From assembly GCA_019090895.1 (NCBI GenBank), contig JAHRVB010000179.1:1-33370 (forward strand): 33,370 nt of DNA, written 5' to 3'. Positions 1 to 6,784 of this stretch are shown in pieces. The stretch comes from Kangiellaceae bacterium. GTDB taxonomy: Bacteria > Pseudomonadota > Gammaproteobacteria > Enterobacterales > Kangiellaceae. The stretch's first letter is position 1; every line of letters begins with the position of its first letter. The position numbers were made by a program, and so were the translations under genes. The notes under the pieces are model-generated. The model saw nothing but the letters and a program-made list of their open reading frames with translations. It made no database searches and was not told the DNA's origin.

Positions 1-34
1 AGCTTTCCTTTTTTATTTCAATTGAAACTATTGG

Positions 35-2461
35 TTAGAAGTTATAAGAAACTTCTACGCCATAAGTTCTTGGTTGTCTTGGTGTGTTAACTAGAGTACC
101 AAAGAACTCTCGGAAGCTATCCACTGGAGTAGCTTCGTCGGTCAAATTTCTACCCCACAAATATACTTCCCAGAAACCTTCCTGCCCGATGAGACCTATT
201 CTTCCGTTTAACATGGTCGTTGAACCAATGTAACCGAAATCGACATCAACTGGTTGTGCTCCTGCTGCCGCTGAATGAGGTAAATCAAGCGCAAAAGTCA
301 AAGGGTGTGAGCCCGTGAGCGTACGAGATTTTTCATTTTGAATAGTAGTGAAATAGTCTCCAGTATGAGTCATATCGAGTCTCAATAGTAAATCAGTACC
401 TACCGAATCTAAACTTGCATAATACTGAATACCTAATGATGCATTAAAATCAGCCGAGCCAGGTAATTTATTACCTGCTGCATTCACCGGGATGGTTGAC
501 CCGTCTACAGGATCGATTGCTGAAGTTCCACCAGGGAAATCAGCAAAAGTAGCATCCAAGAAACCAAGTGAAGCGTTAATCGTTAAAGCATCGCTCACTT
601 TATAGTTAGCTTCTAATTCAAATCCGCTAGTATCAACTTCAGCCGCATTAGTAATCCGGATAGACGTAAGCTGAGTTCCTGTTACAGGATCAAAACCTAA
701 ATCGAAGAACTGGTTAACTTGATAATCTTCATAATCGGCATCGAAATAAGCCATATTAAGCGTTAGTCGTTCGTCTAACAAAGATGTTTTTAATCCTACT
801 TCGAGACTTCTCACTGTCTCTTTTTCAAAAGTAATCCCTTCGGCAAGATCGATAGGTGTAATAAAATCTAAGTTAAAACCACCCGATTTAAAACCTGTAG
901 ATGCCTTGATATAAGAATGGGTACTCTCACTCATAGCATAGTTCAAACTAATCGCTGGAGAAAAATGACTATCGCTTCGAGAGTCAATAAGACCTCCTGC
1001 TGGTGTAGTGCCTATTCCAAATGCTCCAGAAGTTGTACCGTCTAAATCCCAAACCACATCTTTAGTTTCATCAGAATAACGAGCGCCAAAACCGAGTTTT
1101 AAGCTTTCAGACAATTGATAACTACCACTCAAATAAAGTGCGCTACTTTCAGAATCAACTTCGCCATATTGGAATGCACCTTGTCCCGGACCTATACCGA
1201 AAAAGCCTGCTGCATTTCCACCAATCGCATCACGAATAGAGGTAGCTTCCTGAGAATAATAATAAAGACCGACCACATATTTGAAGTCTGAATCATCCGG
1301 AGAAATTAACTGAAATTCTTGTGTCGTTTGCTCATAATCATCTTCATAGTACAGATACAAGAAGTCGAGTGGTGAGTAATCAGTATCATTTTGATAGATG
1401 ATCTCAGTATCTCTAAATGCCGTAATCGATCGGAATGCATATTCATTATCGAAATCATATTCAACGTTAATATTCAGCCCTGAAATATCTCTTTCTTCTC
1501 TACCCTGAAAGCTATAATTAACTTCGTTATTTTCTACATCAGAAAAGTGGTAAGGCGTGTCACCAAAAGTAGTCGTAATCGGCACCCCTAAAATAGGCAT
1601 TCTTTCAGATTGCAAACCGTCAAGTGCGATATTGATATCAAGTTCATCAGAAGGTCTGATTCTCAACTGCGCGCGAAATGACTGTGTATCTTGATTGTTT
1701 AGTTCGTCACTGGTATCAGGTGGTGTATTAGTTTCGATCGGAAATGGGAGAGGAATTCCAAAAACTGGAACACCGCCAACAACAGTATTCAAAGTTGTTG
1801 GTAATTGTCCTTCGGTATAGACGTTTTTGATGTACCCATCTCTCGATCTTGATGATATCGCTAGTTTTGCAGCGATTTCGTCAGTGATAGCGAAATCAAC
1901 ATTTAATTTAGCTTCGAGTGCGTTAAAATTACCGACATTAACGGTTGCTTTACCTTCAAATTCTCCACTGGGTTTCTTTGAAACTAAACTCACCGCACCA
2001 GCAACCGTATTCTTTCCGAACAAAGTACCTTGAGGTCCACGTAATACTTCTACTCGCTCTAGATCAACTAAATCTTGGTTAACCGATGGGCCTTGTCCTA
2101 AGTAGACACCGTCTAGATAAACTCCAACTCGCGAATCAAAACCGATATTACGACTGGCAGCTCCGACACCCCGAATGACGATTCTTGAGTTAAAATCTGT
2201 ACCTTGGGTGACAACCATATTAGGGATATAGTCACCCAATTCTCTTAATTCTTGAATGCCTGTTTGGTCGATAGCTTCTGAAGCAAATACTGATATTGCG
2301 ATCGGTACTTCTGCTACCCGCTCAGTTCTCTTTTGCGCGGTCACAACAACGACATTACTTTGCTCTTCCTCAGCATCTTGTGCCTCTTCGGCCGAAACAC
2401 TAGTTCCATAGAGCGCCATGCTGACGGCAATAGAAACTAAAAGTTTGTTTTGTCTTTTCAC
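35..2461 (-). CDS. TonB-dependent outer-membrane receptor
   Basis: This is an outer-membrane uptake receptor of 808 residues, usual for the family. Residues 1-24 form a Sec signal peptide ending VSA. A TonB-box-like stretch NVVVVTAQKR follows near residue 36, then a plug domain with RGVGAASRNIG and LRGPQGTLFGKNTVAGAVSL. The rest is a beta-barrel ending in RTYGVEVSYNF, with the terminal Phe expected for BAM-dependent insertion. The start is GTG, preceded five bases upstream by a strong AGGAGAAGG site. Substrate cannot be read from the sequence: plug and barrel resemble the broad family of marine and sphingomonad receptors for siderophores, vitamins or plant- and algal-derived compounds. No transporter or degradation genes flank it, so it looks like a single-gene unit. 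Family is certain, ligand unknown. Confidence 0.95.
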   Translation of the reverse strand: MKRQNKLLVSIAVSMALYGTSVSAEEAQDAEEEQSNVVVVTAQKRTERVAEVPIAISVFASEAIDQTGIQELRELGDYIPNMVVTQGTDFNSRIVIRGVGAASRNIGFDSRVGVYLDGVYLGQGPSVNQDLVDLERVEVLRGPQGTLFGKNTVAGAVSLVSKKPSGEFEGKATVNVGNFNALEAKLNVDFAITDEIAAKLAISSRSRDGYIKNVYTEGQLPTTLNTVVGGVPVFGIPLPFPIETNTPPDTSDELNNQDTQSFRAQLRIRPSDELDINIALDGLQSERMPILGVPITTTFGDTPYHFSDVENNEVNYSFQGREERDISGLNINVEYDFDNEYAFRSITAFRDTEIIYQNDTDYSPLDFLYLYYEDDYEQTTQEFQLISPDDSDFKYVVGLYYYSQEATSIRDAIGGNAAGFFGIGPGQGAFQYGEVDSESSALYLSGSYQLSESLKLGFGARYSDETKDVVWDLDGTTSGAFGIGTTPAGGLIDSRSDSHFSPAISLNYAMSESTHSYIKASTGFKSGGFNLDFITPIDLAEGITFEKETVRSLEVGLKTSLLDERLTLNMAYFDADYEDYQVNQFFDLGFDPVTGTQLTSIRITNAAEVDTSGFELEANYKVSDALTINASLGFLDATFADFPGGTSAIDPVDGSTIPVNAAGNKLPGSADFNASLGIQYYASLDSVGTDLLLRLDMTHTGDYFTTIQNEKSRTLTGSHPLTFALDLPHSAAAGAQPVDVDFGYIGSTTMLNGRIGLIGQEGFWEVYLWGRNLTDEATPVDSFREFFGTLVNTPRQPRTYGVEVSYNF

Positions 2462-2966
2462 GATACCTTCTCCTACGATTGAGGTTACTACTTATAATTA
2501 ATATTCTATATTTTTTTGTCTCAAGGACTCGCTAAACACTGACAGCTTTATTATTGATTTTTACTGGTCCGATGATTAGTGATTTCCAAAGAGTAACCTT
2601 GAGCTCTAGTCGAACTCAAGCAACTCCGACCTGTTGTTAGCAGTTGTTTATACTATCAGATAGTCCGACCAGATTACAAACACTCTATCTCTTTGTTTTT
2701 AAAGGATTTAGTGTTGATTTAGAGTAAAATTCACAGACTGAATGTTTGAAACTCACTATTGTGCATCGCAATATAATCTTTCAAATTCACCTAGAGCTCA
2801 ATTAATCATCTATTAATTGGCCTGAACTGCAATTATTTGGCAAACTATTAGCCCCTGGATCGTCAAATACATTGCCCGATAGTCGAAAAACTTAAGTCTC
2901 GTACTATTTGGTCTAATAGGCAATTGGTTAAAAAATAAGTCTGGCAATTTAAAATAAGGAATAATC
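2462..2966. other. Divergent intergenic region (505 bp) with two palindromes
   Basis: No credible gene lies here. The region separates the minus-strand receptor gene from the plus-strand operon at 2967. Two inverted repeats stand out. At 2598-2620 arms CTTGAG/CTCAAG flank a partly symmetric centre. At 2799-2819 perfect 8-bp arms CAATTAAT/ATTAATTG flank CATCT. Either could be an operator for a dimeric repressor. I see no typical Fur box. Confidence 0.5.
2498..2524 (-). promoter_or_regulatory. Possible promoter of the TonB receptor gene
   Basis: On the minus strand TTGAGA (2519-2524, five of six matches to the -35 consensus) is followed after 15 bases by TATTAA (2498-2503). The spacer is short, and overlapping A/T-rich alternatives such as TTATAA lie slightly downstream, so the exact -10 is uncertain. 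The position, about 40 bases before the GTG start, is right for a promoter. Confidence 0.3.
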
Positions 2967-3689
2967 TTGAATAAAAGCTATTTAACTCATCTACTCTCAT
3001 TTTTAGCCGGTGCTGTAGTCATTTATTTCACTGGAAATTTATTGGTGTTCAAAGAAGATTCAAACAATGTGAATATAGAGCTGAACTCGAAAGTAACAGA
3101 CCTATCAAGTCAGACAAATGAAGACAATACAGGTCATTCATCCGAGGATTCTAATTATTTAACGTCCCAATCACAGTTACGAATGAAGATCGCACAGTTA
3201 GAAGCGCTCTTAGCTAAAGGCAAAGAAAACCGAATGCCAATAACTGAAGTAGAAGATCCATCTGAGACAGAGACTGCTACGGAAACTTCGCAACTTCAAA
3301 AAATGAGTTATACCGATTTCGAACATAGCATGAAAACGTCATTTACCGATCAATTCAAAGGCGTGGTATTGCAGTTTGAAGGCAAACGCCTTGAAGACAT
3401 CAAGAAAAGTTACCAGAGTTCGTCCGATAAAAATGAGTGGTCTGCAGAATACGAAAACCGCTTAGCAAGCTATGTTACTGAAAATGATATAAACGGCGAT
3501 CATTTTATTCAAAGCTTAGACTGTAATAGCAGCATATGTCGGTTAGAGGTTAATACAAACGACTCTCAAAACTGGGACCAATTGTACAGCGCTCTTACCA
3601 GAGAGACTTGGTATGAGAGCATCACTATTCAAGAAAAGAGTGATTATCCAGGCAATGTGATTTACTATCTGCCGAGTATGAAAAACTAA
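2967..3689 (+). CDS. Membrane-anchored extracytoplasmic protein with CxxxxC motif, function unknown
   Basis: This 240-residue protein begins with one membrane-spanning segment (about residues 7-27) with no cleavage site, so it is probably a periplasmic domain anchored in the inner membrane. A polar Asn/Ser/Glu-rich linker follows, then a short coiled coil (about 68-87) and a C-terminal domain with Cys186 and Cys191 in CNSSICRLEV. This Cys-x4-Cys-Arg pattern recurs, in my experience, in many uncharacterised gammaproteobacterial envelope proteins and would form a disulfide in the periplasm. The start is TTG, six bases after AAGGA; no nearby ATG fits the frame better. It lies 8 bp before the M50 gene, so the two are almost certainly cotranscribed. 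It could be a substrate or partner of that protease; this is inference. Confidence 0.75.
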   Translation: MNKSYLTHLLSFLAGAVVIYFTGNLLVFKEDSNNVNIELNSKVTDLSSQTNEDNTGHSSEDSNYLTSQSQLRMKIAQLEALLAKGKENRMPITEVEDPSETETATETSQLQKMSYTDFEHSMKTSFTDQFKGVVLQFEGKRLEDIKKSYQSSSDKNEWSAEYENRLASYVTENDINGDHFIQSLDCNSSICRLEVNTNDSQNWDQLYSALTRETWYESITIQEKSDYPGNVIYYLPSMKN

Positions 3690-3697
3690 GGAAAAAC

Positions 3698-4339
3698 ATG
3701 CTTAACTTTTTATTACAAGGTGATTACGAGAAATTTATCTTGGCCCTGATTGCCATCATTATTGCACTTTCATTCCATGAGTTCGGTCACGCCTGGACTG
3801 CAAAAAAATTTGGCGATAACACTGCTGAGCGAATGGGACGACTAACTCTTAATCCGCTCGCGCATATCGATCCTTTTGGATTACTAATGGTCGCAACTGT
3901 GGGCTTTGGTTTTGCAAAGCCAGTGCCAACGAATCCAAGGAATTTCAACTCCTACTATGCTTCTGCTTGGATTTCTGCTGCAGGACCTGGAATGAATCTG
4001 CTGCTGGCCTTTATTAGCATCAACTTGCTGGCCGCCGCACATACATTTCAAATAGAGTATTTACTGCAAAGAGGCCCGCAAATCTTTTTGGAGTTCATGG
4101 CACTTATTAACATGCTTTTGATGTTGTTTAACTTGTTACCTATTGGGCCTTTGGACGGACACTATATATTGCCCTACTTTCTTTCTAAAAAACATGCCTA
4201 TCTTTATAGTATGTGGAATGCAAAATATGGCGTGATGTTGCTAATGGGCTTGGTGTTACTGAGTTTTGTCGGCTTTCCAATATTCTCTTATTTATTTTAT
4301 TTCGGCGCCTATTTGGCTAATTTATTGGTCATTTTTTAA
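3698..4339 (+). CDS. Site-2 protease family protein (peptidase M50)
   Basis: This is a polytopic intramembrane zinc metalloprotease of the S2P/M50 family, 213 residues, the short form without PDZ or CBS domains. The zinc motif HEFGH is at residues 27-31, within the first hydrophobic segment. The second ligand motif, NLLPIGPLDG, is at 145-154 with Asp153 as the probable third ligand. Between them lie the GRLTLNPLAHIDPFG and SAAGPGMN signatures typical of this subfamily. Such proteins cleave transmembrane segments; the substrate here is unknown. The ATG follows AAGGAA and lies 8 bp after the upstream gene. Family assignment is firm; the catalytic residues seen are intact. Confidence 0.93.
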   Translation: MLNFLLQGDYEKFILALIAIIIALSFHEFGHAWTAKKFGDNTAERMGRLTLNPLAHIDPFGLLMVATVGFGFAKPVPTNPRNFNSYYASAWISAAGPGMNLLLAFISINLLAAAHTFQIEYLLQRGPQIFLEFMALINMLLMLFNLLPIGPLDGHYILPYFLSKKHAYLYSMWNAKYGVMLLMGLVLLSFVGFPIFSYLFYFGAYLANLLVIF

Positions 4340-4379
4340 ACCACTTTTTGATATTAATCAATAAGACACTTCAAAATAA

Positions 4380-4973
4380 CTACTCAAGGAATTCCTTCCA
4401 GAGTTCCTTGAGTTTGGAATATTCCTTTTGCTTCTTCACTCGATACCAGTACATGATTCCAGCCATTGAACTAATAAATGTCACTCCAAATAGTATAAAT
4501 GTTGGCCGTTGTAATTTTTCTTCCCCAAGTTCAAAATAGTAACTGGAGCCTACCCAAAGTAAAAAGAGCACAACCAAAGCGAGTGAAAATTTAAATCCTA
4601 TATCGCCTAACGTGATCCCAGCCTTAACTCTGGCGAGATAACTTCCTAGGATTCCTTGGGTTGACTCCTGGTCAATTCGAAATAGGGGTAAACGTAATTT
4701 AAAATCCCAATAAACACCATAAACAAAAACGGGGAACATTCCAATATGCCATATTTTCTCTGCTAAAGAAGTGCTTTCGGGCAGTACAAAGTAAATCAAG
4801 AAAGGAACATAACCGAATAGAAAAACCAAGTCGATGAATAGTATGAAACTCATCCGCCAAGTTACCCATTCAATGCGTCTTTTAATTTTAACAATATCAG
4901 GTTGAAAGCTCTGCCAATCATTTTGCAGTTGCTCCCAATCATCTTGCGTTGGCTGATTATTTTCTTCAGTCAT
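4380..4973 (-). CDS. Four-helix membrane protein, candidate anti-sigma factor
   Basis: I do not recognise a named family. The 197-residue product has a short polar cytoplasmic N-terminus rich in Trp and Gln (DDWEQLQNDWQSFQP, residues 11-25), then four hydrophobic segments at about 41-63, 73-90, 127-147 and 156-177, and a basic C-terminal tail. Its ATG begins four bases after the TAA stop of the ECF sigma factor, so the two are translationally linked. An integral-membrane protein encoded directly after an ECF sigma factor is most often its anti-sigma factor. It lacks the zinc-binding HxxxCxxC motif of ZAS-type anti-sigmas, so the assignment rests on position and topology. Confidence 0.6.
   Translation of the reverse strand: MTEENNQPTQDDWEQLQNDWQSFQPDIVKIKRRIEWVTWRMSFILFIDLVFLFGYVPFLIYFVLPESTSLAEKIWHIGMFPVFVYGVYWDFKLRLPLFRIDQESTQGILGSYLARVKAGITLGDIGFKFSLALVVLFLLWVGSSYYFELGEEKLQRPTFILFGVTFISSMAGIMYWYRVKKQKEYSKLKELWKEFLE
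4382..4413. terminator. Hairpin overlapping the end of the 4380 gene, possible bidirectional terminator
   Basis: Perfect 10-bp arms ACTCAAGGAA and TTCCTTGAGT enclose a 12-base loop. The hairpin overlaps the last codons of the minus-strand gene and lies 43 bp after the stop of the convergent M50 gene. On the minus strand it is followed by AGTTATTTT, and on the plus strand by T-containing sequence, neither a clean T-tract. It could end both transcripts. Confidence 0.45.
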
Positions 4974-4976
4974 TGG

Positions 4977-5558
4977 TTAATCCGGTACGACCATAAGTGA
5001 TTTTAGTTTTAACTTTGCACGATTGAGTTTCACGCCGACCAAATTAGTTGTCATCCCGAGAATCTCCGCAATGTCTAAATAACTGACTCCTTCTAACGCC
5101 AAAGTTACGAGTTGCCTTTCGACAAGCGACATTTTAGCCAGTGCATTAAGCAAACTATTGACGCGTTGTTGAGAGGCTAACTGGTCACTAGGACAGTTGG
5201 AGCGAGGCAAGTCATATTCATCGATTTCTTTAGAACGAGGTTCCTTGGCATATTTAGCGACATGAGAAATCGAGCGCTTGTGCGCGATACTTAAGATATA
5301 AGTTTTGAGGCTAGATTTTTGATCGAATTTAGATAAAGCCTTCCACAATGCAACTGAGATCTCTTGATATAACTCTTCTTGCAGGGATTTGATATTCTCA
5401 TAACTACTCACGACTCTCAAAATAGCAGGATTGTACTCAGAAAGAGAGTCTTCAAAATATTTTTCGTAAATACGCTTATCCATAGAAGAAGTTTCTAAAC
5501 CGCTTATGGGTTGTTCATATATCGTAGAATAGGAAGTCGAAGAATACACTAGGCTCAT
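4977..5558 (-). CDS. ECF-type RNA polymerase sigma factor
   Basis: This 193-residue protein carries sigma region 2 at about 45-105 (LYQEISVALWKALSKFD, then SSLKTYILSIAHKRSISH) and region 4 at about 135-187, with the helix-turn-helix SYLDIAEILGMTTNLVGVKL. Region 3 is absent, as in ECF sigma factors. It would direct core polymerase to a small stress or envelope regulon. A membrane protein follows immediately and is a likely anti-sigma. Start choice is uncertain: neither the ATG used here nor Met26 (5483) has a good ribosome-binding site, and the first 25 residues are atypical of the family, so translation may begin at 5483. Sigma-family membership is firm. Confidence 0.9.
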   Translation of the reverse strand: MSLVYSSTSYSTIYEQPISGLETSSMDKRIYEKYFEDSLSEYNPAILRVVSSYENIKSLQEELYQEISVALWKALSKFDQKSSLKTYILSIAHKRSISHVAKYAKEPRSKEIDEYDLPRSNCPSDQLASQQRVNSLLNALAKMSLVERQLVTLALEGVSYLDIAEILGMTTNLVGVKLNRAKLKLKSLMVVPD

Positions 5559-5627
5559 GGCGAAAAGACACGGGAATATTTACTTAGTCCAACTCTAGAC
5601 AAAATTATTACAAAATATATTCGATTA

Positions 5628-5861
5628 TTAGCGTTCGTCGGAACCGCTGATGAATTTGAAACGTTCCACTTTCTTTCCTGCAAAATCAATTTGTTCAAAA
5701 AACATACTAAATGGCCTCACCCAAAGCTTCTGCTCACCATACATTGGCCGATAGAGCACCATCAACTCTTCGGTCTCACTGTGGATTACGGTGTCGATTA
5801 CTTGATATTCTCCACCTTTATAGTGTTGATAAGTGCCTTTTTTTAGCTGTTTTTGATTCAT
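5628..5861 (-). CDS. DUF1653 domain protein
   Basis: This 77-residue cytoplasmic protein matches the small DUF1653 family almost end to end: KKGTYQHYKGGEYQVIDTV near the N-terminus and LMVLYRPMYGEQKLWVRPFSMFFEQI in the middle. The family is widespread in bacteria, has an SH3-like beta fold, and has no established function. It lies 69 bp upstream of the sigma-factor gene and 75 bp after the Sel1 gene on the same strand, so it may share their transcript. The Shine-Dalgarno sequence is weak, but the ATG fits the family's usual start. Confidence 0.85.
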   Translation of the reverse strand: MNQKQLKKGTYQHYKGGEYQVIDTVIHSETEELMVLYRPMYGEQKLWVRPFSMFFEQIDFAGKKVERFKFISGSDER

Positions 5862-5936
5862 TATATTTTGTCAAAAGAGTTTATTTAATCGACGTACAAC
5901 TCGCTTCATCGATTGTAATGAGGAATAGTCCCAGAA

Positions 5937-6770
5937 TTATAAAGATTCTTTCCAAGGTTGTTGGATTAGATAACTCTCTAAGTGTTGTTGGTATTCCAAC
6001 AGCTCACTCTCGGAGATATCATCTGGAAGTTTAGCAATAGCTTCGTTTTGCAAAGTAACCGCTAATTCAAACTTTTCTTGAGCCGCCATCACCGCTGCTT
6101 TTGTGTCGATAAACATTGGCACCTCAAATAACTTGCTCTCCATTTTATTTAACCAGAACTTGGCTTTCTTAATACTGCTATAAGCGGGCTCATCACTAGT
6201 CGCATATATCCAAGCTAGATTATTAATACTCATTGCATGTTGGCTAGCCGCAGACCGTTTAAACCAACTAATAGCTGCGCCTAAATCCTTTTCTCGCCCC
6301 TTCCCCTCGAAGAACATATAGCCCATTGTAAAAGTGGCAACGGTGTCATTTTGATTAGCTGATTTTAACAACCAAATATGTGCATCTTTGTAACTGAGAG
6401 ACACACCATTTTCATACAAATAAGCAATTCCAACTTCTCTCATTGCTGCAACATGTCCCTGTTTTGCTGCCATCAAATACCAATCAAAAGCTTTTTCAGG
6501 CTTTTCACCCTCTTTTTGTAATAAACCGAACCGAAACATTTGTCCCAACAACCATTGAGCATGAGCTTCACCGGCTGCTGCAGCAAATTCGCAGGCCTCT
6601 AGAGCCACAAGATAACTTTCGGCTTTATAATGGTTATAACAATCTTCCATATCTGACGGAACCCGTTGGTCTTGACTACAACCGACGAGAACAAAAGTAA
6701 TGCCCACCAGTCGAAGCATCGCTCGGAAATGGTAGAACGGTGATAACAAAGATTCCTTTTTGTTGACCAT
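5937..6770 (-). CDS. Sel1-repeat lipoprotein
   Basis: A hydrophobic N-terminal segment ends in the lipobox LVGC (Cys31 by this start), so the mature protein is probably a lipoprotein. It then contains three to four Sel1-like helical repeats (about residues 68-190), for example AHAQWLLGQMFRFG, AAMREVGIAYLYENG and ATFTMGYMFFEGKG. Sel1 proteins are protein-protein interaction scaffolds, often in the envelope. An internal ATG at 6719 would give a more ordinary 14-residue signal peptide, but it has no ribosome-binding site, so the start is open. It begins 14 bp after the stop of the S9 peptidase gene and is likely cotranscribed with it. The specific role is unknown. Confidence 0.82.
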   Translation of the reverse strand: MVNKKESLLSPFYHFRAMLRLVGITFVLVGCSQDQRVPSDMEDCYNHYKAESYLVALEACEFAAAAGEAHAQWLLGQMFRFGLLQKEGEKPEKAFDWYLMAAKQGHVAAMREVGIAYLYENGVSLSYKDAHIWLLKSANQNDTVATFTMGYMFFEGKGREKDLGAAISWFKRSAASQHAMSINNLAWIYATSDEPAYSSIKKAKFWLNKMESKLFEVPMFIDTKAAVMAAQEKFELAVTLQNEAIAKLPDDISESELLEYQQHLESYLIQQPWKESL

Positions 6771-6784
6771 GGTACTTAATTCTC

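Noticed and set aside
5711..6034. A 107-codon plus-strand frame across the DUF1653 and Sel1 genes
   Set aside because: It is antisense to both genes and has no recognisable domain or start signal.
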